Source: Chromohalobacter moromii | Lineage (GTDB): Bacteria; Pseudomonadota; Gammaproteobacteria; Pseudomonadales; Halomonadaceae | Length of the DNA stretch: 64,000 nucleotides | Reading direction: 5' to 3' | Assembly (NCBI RefSeq): GCF_023091865.1 | Contig: NZ_JAHXDI010000003.1 | Coordinates: 310,001-374,000, forward strand | Shown: piece after piece, positions 37,478 to 46,991 of the stretch | Numbering within the stretch: position 1 is the first letter of the stretch | Layout: each line of letters starts with the position of its first letter | Made by a program: the position numbers and the translations under genes | Notes under the pieces: model-generated | Told to the model about the DNA's origin: nothing | Databases searched by the model: none | What the model saw: only the letters and a program-made list of their open reading frames with translations

Positions 37478-38965
37478 TCAACTGGTCAGCAGCCGCAACA
37501 GGTTCTTGTAGTCCTCGCGGATATCCGCGCTTTCTTCCTTAAGTGTCTGCACCTTTCGACAAGCATGCAGCACCGTGGTGTGATCGCGCCCCCCGAAGGC
37601 ATCGCCGATTTCAGGCAAGCTGTGGTTGGTCAACTCCTTGGCCAATGCCATGGCGACCTGACGCGGACGCGCCACCGAACGCGAACGACGCTTGGAGAGA
37701 AGATCGGCCAGCTTGATCTTATAATACTCCGCCACCGTGCGCTGAATGTTGTCGACGCCGACCTGCTTGTCCTGCAGGGCCAGCAGGTCCTTGAGCGACT
37801 CGCGAATGAAATCCTGGGTGATCGGCTTGCCCATGAAGTGCGAGTCGGCGATGACCTTTTTCAATGCCCCTTCAAGCTCACGCACGTTGGAGCGAATCTT
37901 CTGTGCGATGAAGAACGCTGCATCGTGCGGTAGGTCGACCTTGGCCTGGTCGGCCTTCTTCATCAGGATCGCCACGCGGGTTTCCAGCTCAGGCGGCTCG
38001 ATGGCCACCGTCAGACCCCAGCCGAAGCGCGACTTGAGGCGCTCCTCCACCCCGCTGATTTCCTTGGGGTAGCGATCCGAGGTAAGGATCATCTGCTGGC
38101 CGCCCTCGAGCAACGCATTAAACGTATGGAAGAATTCTTCCTGCGAGCGCTCCTTGCCGGCGAAAAACTGAATGTCATCGATCAGCAGTGCATCCACGCT
38201 GCGGTAGAAGCGCTTGAAATCGTTGATGGCATTGAGCTGCAGCGCCTTGACCATATCAGCCACGAAACGCTCTGAGTGCAGATAAACCACCTTGGCGTTT
38301 TCCCGCTGGCCAGCCAAATGATTGCCTACCGCATGCATCAGGTGCGTCTTACCCAAGCCGACACCACCGTACAGGAACAGCGGATTGTAGGCACCACCGG
38401 GGTTTTCGGACACCTGACGCGAAGCAGCACGCGCAAGCTGATTCGACTTACCCTCGACGAAGGTTTCGAAGGTGAAGTTGGGATTGAGCCCACTCTGGTG
38501 CTTGAGGCTTCCTTCGACCTGCACCTGGCGCTCGCCTCCCCCCCGGCGCGAGGAATCCTCGCGCTCGCGCATGCGATCGATTTCCTGTTCATCCGCATAA
38601 TCGCCCTGGGCTCTCGGTGCATGCACGGCGGGCGGCGTCTCGGGAGGACGCGAGGTATTCATTGACGCCGCCGATACCGGCGCCCCGAGATCACGCGGCG
38701 ACGACATGGCCACGTTGCGGCGACTACCGACCGTCAGCTGCACCTTGGGCGGCTTGCCGGATGCAAGCTCCCTCAGCAACTCATTGATACGCTTCAGGTA
38801 TTTATCATTGACCCAGTCACGCACGAAGCGATTGGGCGCCAGCAGACACAGCTCGTTGGCGTCACCGTCCTCCGCCTGCAAGGGGCGAATCCAGGTGTTG
38901 AACTGCTGAGAGCTCAGCTCATCCTGAAGAAAGTTGAGGCATTGCTGCCAGAGAGCGACCGACAC
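37478..38965 (-). CDS. dnaA: Chromosomal replication initiator DnaA
   Basis: The 495-aa initiator has domain I ([26 protein letters not shown]), a Pro/Glu-rich linker (about 90-160), the AAA+ domain III ([20 protein letters not shown] Walker [16 protein letters not shown] Walker B), and domain IV with [42 protein letters not shown], the DnaA-box-binding signature. It binds the boxes in the adjacent spacer. It heads the minus-strand dnaA-dnaN-recF-gyrB operon. Confidence 0.97.
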   Translation of the reverse strand: MSVALWQQCLNFLQDELSSQQFNTWIRPLQAEDGDANELCLLAPNRFVRDWVNDKYLKRINELLRELASGKPPKVQLTVGSRRNVAMSSPRDLGAPVSAASMNTSRPPETPPAVHAPRAQGDYADEQEIDRMREREDSSRRGGGERQVQVEGSLKHQSGLNPNFTFETFVEGKSNQLARAASRQVSENPGGAYNPLFLYGGVGLGKTHLMHAVGNHLAGQRENAKVVYLHSERFVADMVKALQLNAINDFKRFYRSVDALLIDDIQFFAGKERSQEEFFHTFNALLEGGQQMILTSDRYPKEISGVEERLKSRFGWGLTVAIEPPELETRVAILMKKADQAKVDLPHDAAFFIAQKIRSNVRELEGALKKVIADSHFMGKPITQDFIRESLKDLLALQDKQVGVDNIQRTVAEYYKIKLADLLSKRRSRSVARPRQVAMALAKELTNHSLPEIGDAFGGRDHTTVLHACRKVQTLKEESADIREDYKNLLRLLTS

Positions 38966-39370
38966 ACGACCTCACCTAGCGTTGATGAATGGCCGGCTAT
39001 TGTATCGTTCGACGCCCGGGTTATCCACATGGATGCCGAGTCTCTTTTCCTGTGGAAAACCCTATCCATAACTCAGCGCACATCATGTCCGTGAAACGTG
39101 GATCTATCGTAGGCTGTGTAGAAATCGCCACTTACCCACAATGCCGCCGACAGCTTACCCACCGATTACCCGCCTTTTTCCCACAGATTCAAGAACATCT
39201 CACGCCGTTGTTAGTGAAGGTAAAAATACAGTTATCCACAAATAATATCCCCACCATTAATAACAACATCAGTTAGTACAACTTCAATAATGATAATAGC
39301 TGTACCGTTTGACCCAAGGGCAGGCCGACGAGCAACGAACGTACACACAAGCATCCGCTCGGACCGACCC

Positions 39371-39390
39371 GGCTCGGCACATGCCGAGCC
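39371..39390. repeat. Perfect 9-bp-arm palindrome in the origin spacer
   Basis: GGCTCGGCA and TGCCGAGCC are separated by two bases, within the oriC spacer between DnaA boxes. It could form a hairpin and end leftward or rightward transcripts entering the origin; no T-run. Confidence 0.6.
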
Positions 39391-39435
39391 CCCACCGCTG
39401 TAACAAAACAGGTGTGGATAAAAGCGCCGGAAAAA

Positions 39436-39464
39436 TTGCACCTGCCCCAGGGATTCACTAGAAT
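39436..39464 (+). promoter_or_regulatory. Promoter of rpmH-rnpA
   Basis: TTGCAC (39436-39441), a 17-base spacer and TAGAAT (39459-39464), 92 bases before the rpmH start. Confidence 0.65.
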
Positions 39465-39556
39465 TGCCGGTCTTGAGCCGAATACCGCCTGGTGCAAGCG
39501 TACCGGGCTCTTCAGTTTCAAATCGTTTCCAAACAACCACGTGAGAATTCGCAGCT

Positions 39557-39691
39557 ATGAAGCGCACTTTTCAACCGAGCGTCCTAAAGCGCAAGCGCGT
39601 GCACGGCTTCCGTGCTCGCATGGCCACCCAGAACGGCCGCCAGGTGCTGGCGCGTCGTCGTGCCAAAGGTCGCAAGCGTCTGAGCGCCTGA
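39557..39691 (+). CDS. rpmH: Ribosomal protein bL34
   Basis: The 44-aa basic protein starts [20 protein letters not shown], contains [19 protein letters not shown] and ends KRLSA, the invariant bL34 pattern. It is located between the origin spacer and rnpA, as in nearly all bacteria. Confidence 0.97.
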   Translation: MKRTFQPSVLKRKRVHGFRARMATQNGRQVLARRRAKGRKRLSA

Positions 39692-39702
39692 CTGGACAAC
39701 GA

Positions 39703-40089
39703 ATGTCCGATCAGGGCTTTCCCCGGCGGCGGCGACTGCTAACCGCCGGGGACTATCAGCACGTCTTCGCTCACGCGTCCTTCAAGGTGCACGGCAAGGG
39801 CCTTTTGATGCTTGCGCGTCCCAATGCTCTCGGTGAACCGCGAGTGGGGCTCGTTTTTAGCAAGAAGAACGTACGTCGTGCTGTCGACCGTAACCGTCTG
39901 AAACGCCTCGTCCGTGAATCTTTTCGTCTCCAGCAGCACCGCCTCCCCGCCGTAGATATCATCGTTCTCGCTCGGCGCGGGGCTCATGAGCTGGATAACG
40001 ATACCTTGCATCGCCAATTGCATGGCATGTGGCGACGCCTGGAAAAAGACGTACGCAAGCAGTCGGTCTCGTCCACGCCATCCCCTTGA
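39703..40089 (+). CDS. rnpA: Ribonuclease P protein component
   Basis: The 128-aa basic protein assists the RNase P RNA in 5' maturation of tRNAs. FPRRRRLLTAGDYQHVFAHASFKVHGKG is the N-terminus, VGLVFSKKNVRRAVDRNRLKRLVRESFR the RNR signature. The start follows the rpmH stop by 11 bases. The usual yidD gene does not follow; 83 non-coding bases separate it from yidC. Confidence 0.95.
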   Translation: MSDQGFPRRRRLLTAGDYQHVFAHASFKVHGKGLLMLARPNALGEPRVGLVFSKKNVRRAVDRNRLKRLVRESFRLQQHRLPAVDIIVLARRGAHELDNDTLHRQLHGMWRRLEKDVRKQSVSSTPSP

Positions 40090-40172
40090 TCGGCATTTCT
40101 CCGCCACGTTCCACCGTGGCCGCAGTGCCGGTCGGGACGTGACGTCAGAATGTATCACCGGGCAGAATCCTT

Positions 40173-41870
40173 ATGGACGTAAAACGACTCCTACTCGTCA
40201 TCCCGCTCGCGGTACTCGCCTATCTACTGGTCATTCAGTGGAACGCGGATTATGGGCAAAACAGCGTCGAACAACGCGCACCTGAAAGCGTTACCCAGGA
40301 TACGTCCGATAGTAACGCCGACAGCGACAGCCTCTCGGTTCCCACGTCCAACAGCAGCGGTAGCAGTGCCTCATCGCAAGAGGCCGCCGACATGCCTGGC
40401 GCGGACGGGCAAACCGACGCTGACGGCTTGATCGAGGTACGCACCGACACACTGGATATTCGCATCGATCCTCGGGGCGGCGATGTCGTCTATGCCGCGC
40501 TACCCAAGCACCATGAGTCCTTGAATAGCGAGCAACCCTTCGTTCTCCTCAGCGACAACAACGTGCGCAGCTACGTTGCCAAGTCGGGGCTGCAATTGGA
40601 GGGCCATGATGGGCGCATCGATTTCTCTTCCGAGCAAATGCAATATTCGCTTGGTGACGATCAAGACAGTCTAAGCGTCGACCTCACGGCCGAGGTCAAT
40701 GGCGTGGACGTCATCAAGCGTTATACCTTCGATCGCGACAGTTACGCCGTCAATGTCGAGTACCACCTCGATAACCAGAGCGAAACGCCGATCTCCGCGC
40801 GTTTCGTCGGCCAGCTTGCTCGCGACAATAGCGCCGATCCCAGCCAGGGCGGCGGCCCTATGAGCATGAAATCGTTCCTCGGCGCGACCTTCTCCACGCA
40901 AGAAAGCAACTACGAGAAGATCGACTTCGACGACATTCGTGAAGGCAACTTCAAGAATGTCCACTCCGAGGGCGGTTGGGTCGCCATGATCCAGCACTAC
41001 TTCACCTCGGCGTGGGTTCCGGTGCAGAGCCAAGAGAATCTTTATTACGCCAATATAGATTCCCGTGATCGCAATGTCGCCGCGTTTGCCGGTCCCTCCC
41101 AGCAGATTCAGCCCGGCAGCGAAACCACTCTGGCCGCGACGCTCTACATGGGTCCCAAGATTCAGGACCGCCTGGAAGCCATCGCGCCGCATCTGGAGCT
41201 GACCGTCGACTTCGGGTGGTTATGGTTCATCGCCAATCCGCTGTTCTGGCTGCTGGCGAAGATTCATGGCCTGATCGGTAACTGGGGCTGGTCGATCGTG
41301 CTGCTCACGGTCGTCGTGAAGATCGTACTCTTCCCGCTCTCCGCCAAGGCCTACAAGTCGATGGCGAAGATGCGCAAGATGGGCCCAGAGATGAAGCGCA
41401 TCAAGGAACAGTACGGCGACGACCGGCAGAAGATGTCGCAGGAGATGATGAAGTTCTACCAGAAGGAGAAGATCAATCCTCTGGGGGGCTGCTTGCCCAT
41501 CGTCGTTCAGATGCCGGTCTTCATCGCCTTGTACTGGATGTTGCTGGAATCGGTGGAGCTGCGTCATGCGCCCTTCATGCTGTGGATAAATGATCTGTCG
41601 GCCCAGGATCCCTACTTCATCCTGCCGATCATCATGGGCGCCTCGATGTTCGTTCAGCAGTTGCTGAATCCGACACCGCCGGATCCCATGCAGGCCAAGA
41701 TCATGAAGATGCTGCCTGTGGTCTTCACGTTCTTCTTCCTGTGGTTCCCGGCCGGCCTGGTGATCTACTGGATCTGCAACAACGTCATTTCGATCCTTCA
41801 GCAGTGGATCATCACGCGCAAGATCGAAAGTGACGGCGAAACGGGAAAAGCCAGTAAAGCCAAGAGCTGA
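40173..41870 (+). CDS. yidC: Membrane protein insertase YidC
   Basis: The 565-aa inner membrane insertase has one N-terminal transmembrane anchor (LLLVIPLAVLAYLLVIQW), an acidic Ser-rich linker (about 28-85), a large periplasmic domain (about 86-345) and the conserved core (WGWSIVLLTVVVKIVLFPLSAKAY, then GGCLPIVVQMPVFIALYWMLLESVELRHAPF, and FLWFPAGLVIYWICNNVISILQQ). It acts with Sec or alone. Starts with TTATGGACG after a weak ribosome binding site. A strong hairpin follows 26 bases after the stop. Confidence 0.96.
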   Translation: MDVKRLLLVIPLAVLAYLLVIQWNADYGQNSVEQRAPESVTQDTSDSNADSDSLSVPTSNSSGSSASSQEAADMPGADGQTDADGLIEVRTDTLDIRIDPRGGDVVYAALPKHHESLNSEQPFVLLSDNNVRSYVAKSGLQLEGHDGRIDFSSEQMQYSLGDDQDSLSVDLTAEVNGVDVIKRYTFDRDSYAVNVEYHLDNQSETPISARFVGQLARDNSADPSQGGGPMSMKSFLGATFSTQESNYEKIDFDDIREGNFKNVHSEGGWVAMIQHYFTSAWVPVQSQENLYYANIDSRDRNVAAFAGPSQQIQPGSETTLAATLYMGPKIQDRLEAIAPHLELTVDFGWLWFIANPLFWLLAKIHGLIGNWGWSIVLLTVVVKIVLFPLSAKAYKSMAKMRKMGPEMKRIKEQYGDDRQKMSQEMMKFYQKEKINPLGGCLPIVVQMPVFIALYWMLLESVELRHAPFMLWINDLSAQDPYFILPIIMGASMFVQQLLNPTPPDPMQAKIMKMLPVVFTFFFLWFPAGLVIYWICNNVISILQQWIITRKIESDGETGKASKAKS

Positions 41871-41896
41871 CGGCCCTTTCCGTTTACCATCCGATC

Positions 41897-41920
41897 AGAC
41901 CCCCGCCTTGGCGGGGGTCT
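41897..41920 (+). terminator. Hairpin after yidC
   Basis: AGACCCCCGCC pairs with GGCGGGGGTCT around TT; a short GGCGTTTT follows. A probable intrinsic terminator between yidC and mnmE. Confidence 0.65.
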
Positions 41921-41972
41921 GGCGTTTTGGGCCTACCACCGGGACAATACCGGCAACGAGTCGGAGATCAAC

Positions 41973-43349
41973 ATGACCGCCACGCCGCTCTATCGCCAAG
42001 ACACCATCGCCGCCATCGCCACGCCCCCCGGACGTGGCGGGGTCGGCATCGTACGCATCTCGGGTCCCGCCAGCCGCACGTTGGCCGAGGGTTTCCTCGG
42101 CCATTGCCCAGCGCCGCGCCACGCGCAGTACGGTCCATTTCGCAACGCCGATGATGGTGTCATCGACGAAGGCATCGCCATTTTCTTCCCCGGCCCCCAC
42201 TCCTTTACCGGTGAGGACGTTCTGGAACTGCAAGGGCATGGCGGGCCGGTGATCATGGACCTGCTCCTCGAGCGCTGTGTCACGCTAGGCGCCCGCCTGG
42301 CGCGCCCCGGTGAGTTTTCCGAACGCGCCTTCCTCAACGACAAGCTCGATCTGGCCCAGGCCGAGGCCATCGCCGACCTGATCGATGCCAGCTCCCGTGC
42401 CGCCGCCGAAAACGCGCTGCGCTCGCTGCAGGGCGAATTCTCGACGCGCGTCGCAGCGCTCGTCGATAAGTTGATCGAGTTGCGCATGTTCGTCGAAGCT
42501 GCCATCGACTTTCCCGAGGAGGAGATCGACTTCCTTGCCGACGGCAAGGTAGCGGCGATGCTTGGCGACGTGCACACCATGCTCGGCGAGGTACGTGCCG
42601 CTGCCGGTCAGGGGGCACTGATGCGCGAAGGCATGAACGTAGTCATCGCCGGACGCCCCAATGCCGGCAAATCGAGCCTGCTCAACGCGCTGACGGAACG
42701 TGACAGCGCCATCGTTACCGACATCGAAGGCACCACCCGCGACGTACTGCGCGAATACATTCATCTGGATGGCATGCCACTGCACGTCATCGACACCGCT
42801 GGGTTGCGCGACACGCCGGATGCCATCGAGAAAATCGGGGTCGCCCGGGCTTGGGAAGAAATCGAGAAGGCCGACCGCGTGCTGCTATTGGTCGATGCAG
42901 CGACCACGACCCAGACCGATCCCATGGAACTCTGGCCGGAATTCGTCGCACGCCTCCCCCACCCCGAGCGCCTGACGCTGGTGCGCAACAAGATCGACGA
43001 AAGCGGCGAGGATGCTGTGAGCGACTTATCCACAACCCCACCATTGGTGCGCATGTCCGCCATCACCGGAGTGGGTGTGGATAACCTGAAGGATCATCTC
43101 AAGACGGTGATGGGCTTCGATGCCACCACCGAAGGACGCTTCTCGGCGCGCCGGCGTCACCTCGACGCCCTCGACCGCGCCGGTCAGGCACTCGACAACG
43201 GCATCGCCCAGCTACAGGGGCATGGTGCCGGTGAACTCCTCGCCGAGGATCTTCGTGAAGCGCAGCATGCGCTCGCCGAAATCACCGGCGAATTCACCGC
43301 CGACGACCTGCTCGGTGAGATCTTCGGCAGCTTCTGCATCGGTAAGTGA
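41973..43349 (+). CDS. mnmE: tRNA modification GTPase MnmE (TrmE)
   Basis: The 458-aa protein works with MnmG (encoded at the right edge) to make cmnm5U34 in tRNAs. Residues ~1-120 are the folate-binding N-domain ([21 protein letters not shown]), the G domain has [41 protein letters not shown] and RNKID, and the C-terminus ends FGSFCIGK with the catalytic CxGK motif. Two DnaA-box sequences lie inside (43026-43034, 43076-43084). Confidence 0.96.
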   Translation: MTATPLYRQDTIAAIATPPGRGGVGIVRISGPASRTLAEGFLGHCPAPRHAQYGPFRNADDGVIDEGIAIFFPGPHSFTGEDVLELQGHGGPVIMDLLLERCVTLGARLARPGEFSERAFLNDKLDLAQAEAIADLIDASSRAAAENALRSLQGEFSTRVAALVDKLIELRMFVEAAIDFPEEEIDFLADGKVAAMLGDVHTMLGEVRAAAGQGALMREGMNVVIAGRPNAGKSSLLNALTERDSAIVTDIEGTTRDVLREYIHLDGMPLHVIDTAGLRDTPDAIEKIGVARAWEEIEKADRVLLLVDAATTTQTDPMELWPEFVARLPHPERLTLVRNKIDESGEDAVSDLSTTPPLVRMSAITGVGVDNLKDHLKTVMGFDATTEGRFSARRRHLDALDRAGQALDNGIAQLQGHGAGELLAEDLREAQHALAEITGEFTADDLLGEIFGSFCIGK

Positions 43350-43484
43350 GCGCGCTAAAACGGTGAGCGCGATAAACGGTAAGACGCTTTATCGCGTACT
43401 TCGACGGCTCTATAAACCACCGGTCAACACGTCCCCTCCATGAATTTCCTTGCCCCTCGCCCGGGGCAGGCGTAACCTACCAAT

Positions 43485-43503
43485 AACAACGAATCTCATT
43501 CTC
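43485..43503. promoter_or_regulatory. Possible Fur box upstream of efeU
   Basis: AACAACGAATCTCATTCTC matches 12 of 19 positions of GATAATGATAATCATTATC. It lies 45 bases before efeU. Iron control of this operon is expected in the family, but the match is partial. Confidence 0.35.
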
Positions 43504-43547
43504 TTTCGAGATCGCGTCCTTTTATACCGCTTCACCAGGACTACGAC

Positions 43548-44387
43548 ATGCTTGTCCCCTTTCTCATCATGCTACGCGAGGGGCTCGAGGCCGCCCTGAT
43601 CGTCGGCATCATCGCCAGTTATCTGCGCCAAACCGGGCGTGGCGCCTGGATGCCCGCCGTATGGATCGGCGTCTTCCTTGCCGTCGCCTTGTCCTTGAGT
43701 ATCGGCGCAGGCCTACAATTTGCCAGCGCCGAGTTCCCCCAACGTCAGCAGGAGCTATTCGAGGCACTCGTCGGATTGATCGCCGTGGGTGTGTTGACCT
43801 GGATGGTGTTCTGGATGCGACGTGCCGCTCGTAATGTGCGTCGTTCGCTGACCGGCGCCCTCGACGATACCTTCGAAAGCGGTCATCGCCAGACCCTGGC
43901 GCTGATCGGCATGGTGTTTCTGGCGGTGGCCCGCGAGGGGCTGGAATCGGTTTTTTTCCTGCTCGCGGTATTCCAGCAGAGCGCCGACAATGCCGCACCA
44001 TTGGGCGCTTTGCTGGGTATCCTCGCCGCACTCTTGGTGGGCCTGGCCCTCTATCGCGGCAGCCTGCGCCTCAACCTTGCGCCTTTCTTCCGGTTGACCG
44101 GACTCTTCATCCTGCTGGTGGCTGCAGGTCTGCTGGCCGGATCGGTGCGTGCCCTGCATGAAGCCGGCGTCTGGAACCATGCTCAGCAGGTCCTTTTCAA
44201 TCTCGGCGACCAGTTGCCGCTGGACTCACCGCTCGGCGCCGTATTTGCCGGTGTGCTTGGCTACCAGCCCGCCCCGACCGTGAGCGAGGCGGTGGTGTAT
44301 GTCGGCTATCTGCTGGCGACGCTACTGCTGTTCTTTCGCCCCGCGCGCACCGCACGGTCGGCCGTCCCACACACCCACGCTCGCTGA
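43548..44387 (+). CDS. efeU: Ferrous iron permease EfeU (FTR1 family)
   Basis: The 279-aa protein has about seven membrane helices and the two iron-binding REGLE motifs (residues 10-14 in MLREGLEAAL and about 125-129 in VAREGLESVFF). This is the Ftr1-type high-affinity iron permease of the inner membrane. It opens the efeU-efeO-efeB-efeM cluster, with 14 bases to efeO. An alternative is a general metal permease, but the EfeO and EfeB partners make iron clear. Confidence 0.95.
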   Translation: MLVPFLIMLREGLEAALIVGIIASYLRQTGRGAWMPAVWIGVFLAVALSLSIGAGLQFASAEFPQRQQELFEALVGLIAVGVLTWMVFWMRRAARNVRRSLTGALDDTFESGHRQTLALIGMVFLAVAREGLESVFFLLAVFQQSADNAAPLGALLGILAALLVGLALYRGSLRLNLAPFFRLTGLFILLVAAGLLAGSVRALHEAGVWNHAQQVLFNLGDQLPLDSPLGAVFAGVLGYQPAPTVSEAVVYVGYLLATLLLFFRPARTARSAVPHTHAR

Positions 44388-44401
44388 TCGGAGAGAGTTC
44401 A

Positions 44402-45553
44402 ATGTCCGCCTCTTCCCCTCCCTCCGCACGGCTGCTCAAGCTCGGCGTATTGGCATCGGCCGTGCTGATGCTCGCCGCCTTGGGCCTGTTCGCACTATCG
44501 CTGAACGGTCGCGATCATGGTGACGGCGACGTCCGGCTCGTGGTCACCGCTCAGGGCTGCGAACCCCGTGAACTCAGCGTGCCCGCCGGTGAGACGCGCT
44601 TCAGCATCGTCAACGACTCCCAGCGAGCCATCGAATGGGAGATTCTCGATGGCGTGATGGTGCTCGAAGAGCGCGAGAACATCGCCCCCGGTCTACACCA
44701 ACCGCTGACCGCGACTCTGGCGGCGGGCGACTACGCCATGACCTGCGGCCTTTTGAGCAACCCCCATGGGACATTGCATGTCACGGCCAACGACGATGCA
44801 TCAGCGATCGCCTTGTCGCGCCAGGACTTCATCGCCCCACTGGCCGAATACAAGGTCTACCTGACCCTGCAGACGCGTCGCCTGATCGACGCTGCCGAGG
44901 CCTTGCACCAGGCCATTGCCGCCGGCGAGCTGGACACGGCACGCACCGCCTACCGTGAGGCACGGCTCATCGATCAACGTTTGGCGATGGCCACAGGGCT
45001 CTACAGCGATCTCGACGAACGCCTCAATGCGCGCGCCGATTACTTCGCCGAGCGCGAACAGGATCCCGAATTCGTCGGCTTTCATCGCCTGGCCCAAGGC
45101 TTGTTCGAGACTGGGAGCACCGACGGCCTGACGCCGATCGCCACGCAATTGCTCGAGGATACTCGGACACTCGGCGAACGCCTCAGACACCAGGCGATTC
45201 CGCCGGCTCAACTGGCCAACGGCAGCGCCCGGGTACTCAAGGCCTGGCACGCCCACGCCATCGACAGCAAGACACTGAACGCACATGAACTGCTCGACTT
45301 ACAAGGCCTGACCGCAGGCGCCGAGAAGATCGTCACGCTACTCGCGCCGCTACTCGAACGTCAGGCACCAGACGCCCTGGAAGGCCTGCAAGCGCAGCTC
45401 GCCAGACTCCAGCAGGACTTGCCGGAGAAGAGCAACACAGCGCCGGGAGCGAAACGCAGCAGCGCTGTCGACCGCGACGCCTTGCTGACCGACACCCACG
45501 CCCTGGCCGACACCCTGGACAAGCTCGACCGCACGTTGGCCCTGAATGGCTGA
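44402..45553 (+). CDS. efeO: Iron uptake protein EfeO (cupredoxin plus M75/imelysin domain)
   Basis: The 383-aa periplasmic protein has a signal anchor (LLKLGVLASAVLMLAALGLF), a cupredoxin domain (about 44-130, conserved Cys in GCEPRELSVPAG and MTCGLLSNPHG), and an M75 domain. In the M75 part the metal motif HxxE is HRLA (His228-Ala231) and the usual HTDLWDF is replaced by HELLDLQ. So the M75 iron site looks degenerate while the cupredoxin copper/iron site is intact. The EfeM-like gene downstream keeps HRLE. GGAGAG precedes the ATG. Confidence 0.9.
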   Translation: MSASSPPSARLLKLGVLASAVLMLAALGLFALSLNGRDHGDGDVRLVVTAQGCEPRELSVPAGETRFSIVNDSQRAIEWEILDGVMVLEERENIAPGLHQPLTATLAAGDYAMTCGLLSNPHGTLHVTANDDASAIALSRQDFIAPLAEYKVYLTLQTRRLIDAAEALHQAIAAGELDTARTAYREARLIDQRLAMATGLYSDLDERLNARADYFAEREQDPEFVGFHRLAQGLFETGSTDGLTPIATQLLEDTRTLGERLRHQAIPPAQLANGSARVLKAWHAHAIDSKTLNAHELLDLQGLTAGAEKIVTLLAPLLERQAPDALEGLQAQLARLQQDLPEKSNTAPGAKRSSAVDRDALLTDTHALADTLDKLDRTLALNG

Positions 45554-45588
45554 TCATCGTCCCTCTTGCATCATCACGGCTTATCGAC

Positions 45589-46905
45589 ATGAGTGATCGA
45601 CCCGACAATACCTCACGCTGCCCCTTTACATTGGATCGACGTCGCTTTCTACAGGGGCTGGGGGCGGCCGGTGCCGCCGCCGGGCTGGGCGGTTCGGCCT
45701 GGGCCGGATCGCGCGACGATGCCGCCGGTGCCCACGCCGTTACCGGCGCACCGGTCAGTACCACCACCCAGCAGTCTCATCCCTTTCACGGCCGTCACCA
45801 GCAGGGCATTCTCACCCCGCGTCCGGCCACCGGCATGGTCGTTGTCTGCGACGTGCTGGCCCGTGACCGCGCCGGACTGGAGCGGCTTTTGCGCATCCTC
45901 ACCGAGCGTATCGCCTTTCTTACCCAAGGCGGCACCTATCCTAAACGCGACCCAAGTTATCCACCGGCGGATTCCGGCATCCTCGGGCCGACCATCGCCC
46001 CGGACGCGCTGACCGTCACCGTCTCGTTGGGTGCCTCGGTGTTCGACGAGCGTTTCGGCCTGGCGAACGCCAAGCCCAAGCATCTGCAACGCATGACGGG
46101 ATTCCCCAACGACGCTCTGGAGCCGGCACGTTGCCACGGCGACCTGTCTTTGCAGATCTGCGCTAATACGCACGATACGACCATTCACGCCCTGCGCGAC
46201 ATCATCAAGTACACGCCCGGCCTTCTCATGGTGCGCTGGAAACAAGAAGGCACGGTGCCGGTGATGCCACCCAGTCCTGATCTCCCCGCGCCCAGCGCGC
46301 GCAATTACCTGGGCTTTCGCGACGGCACCGCCAACCCGAACACCGACGACGACGCTCTGATGAACGCCTTGGTGTGGACCGGCGCCGATCCCGACGAACC
46401 CGACTGGACCCACGGCGGTAGCTATCAGGTAGTACGCATCATTCGCAACTTCGTCGAACGCTGGGATCGCGCGCAGTTGGCCGAACAAGAAGCGATCTTC
46501 GGGCGGCGCAAGGAAAGCGGCGCGCCACTGTCTGGCGGCAGCGAATACGACAAGCCTGACTACGCCAACGACGTGGATGGCCAGATCACCCCGCTGGACG
46601 CGCATATTCGGCTGGCCAACCCGCGTACCCCAGGCTTCGAGAAGCACCGTATCCTGCGTCGACCGTTCAACTATTCCAACGGCGTCGAGGCCAATGGCCA
46701 GCTCGACATGGGGCTGCTATTCATCGTCTACCAAGCCGATCTCGAGGCCGGTTTCATCACCGTTCAGAACCGCCTCAACGGCGAGCCGCTGGAGGAATAC
46801 ATCAAACCGGTAGGCGGCGGATACTTCTTCACGCTACCGGGCGCCATCGATGAACACGACGTTCTCGGTCGTTCCCTGCTGGAAGCGACCGCGCCCCATG
46901 CTTGA
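45589..46905 (+). CDS. efeB: Deferrochelatase/peroxidase EfeB (DyP type, Tat-exported)
   Basis: The 438-aa protein has a Tat signal (DRRRFLQGLGAAGAAAGLGG, about 17-36) and a DyP-type heme peroxidase domain with the GFRDGTANP motif (distal Asp) and PRYP-like segment. It is exported folded to the periplasm, where it oxidises ferrous iron or handles heme for EfeO and EfeU. It follows efeO by 35 bases. Length is near the E. coli 423 aa. Confidence 0.94.
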   Translation: MSDRPDNTSRCPFTLDRRRFLQGLGAAGAAAGLGGSAWAGSRDDAAGAHAVTGAPVSTTTQQSHPFHGRHQQGILTPRPATGMVVVCDVLARDRAGLERLLRILTERIAFLTQGGTYPKRDPSYPPADSGILGPTIAPDALTVTVSLGASVFDERFGLANAKPKHLQRMTGFPNDALEPARCHGDLSLQICANTHDTTIHALRDIIKYTPGLLMVRWKQEGTVPVMPPSPDLPAPSARNYLGFRDGTANPNTDDDALMNALVWTGADPDEPDWTHGGSYQVVRIIRNFVERWDRAQLAEQEAIFGRRKESGAPLSGGSEYDKPDYANDVDGQITPLDAHIRLANPRTPGFEKHRILRRPFNYSNGVEANGQLDMGLLFIVYQADLEAGFITVQNRLNGEPLEEYIKPVGGGYFFTLPGAIDEHDVLGRSLLEATAPHA

Positions 46906-46991
46906 TCACAACGACAGGCGCTCCCCAGGTGCCGATAGCCATGACCGAACTGGCCCACGAACAACTCGATCCCCACTCAAGGAGTCATCGC

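Larger units (their letters stand above)
38966..39556. other. oriC: Candidate chromosomal origin oriC (dnaA-rpmH spacer)
   Basis: This 591-base spacer has three perfect DnaA boxes: TTATCCACA at 39021-39029 and 39232-39240 (plus) and TGTGGATAA at 39413-39421 (minus). One-mismatch boxes include TTACCCACA at 39131-39139, and weaker ones include TGTGGAAAA at 39051. An AT-rich stretch (39240-39300) could be the unwinding element. Genes switch strand here: dnaA operon leftward, rpmH-mnmE rightward. Six parS sites lie within 8 kb. No gene is present. Confidence 0.8.

Noticed and set aside
39986-40285. A plus-strand frame between rnpA and yidC as yidD
   Set aside because: Its translation has none of the YidD motifs and overlaps both genes.
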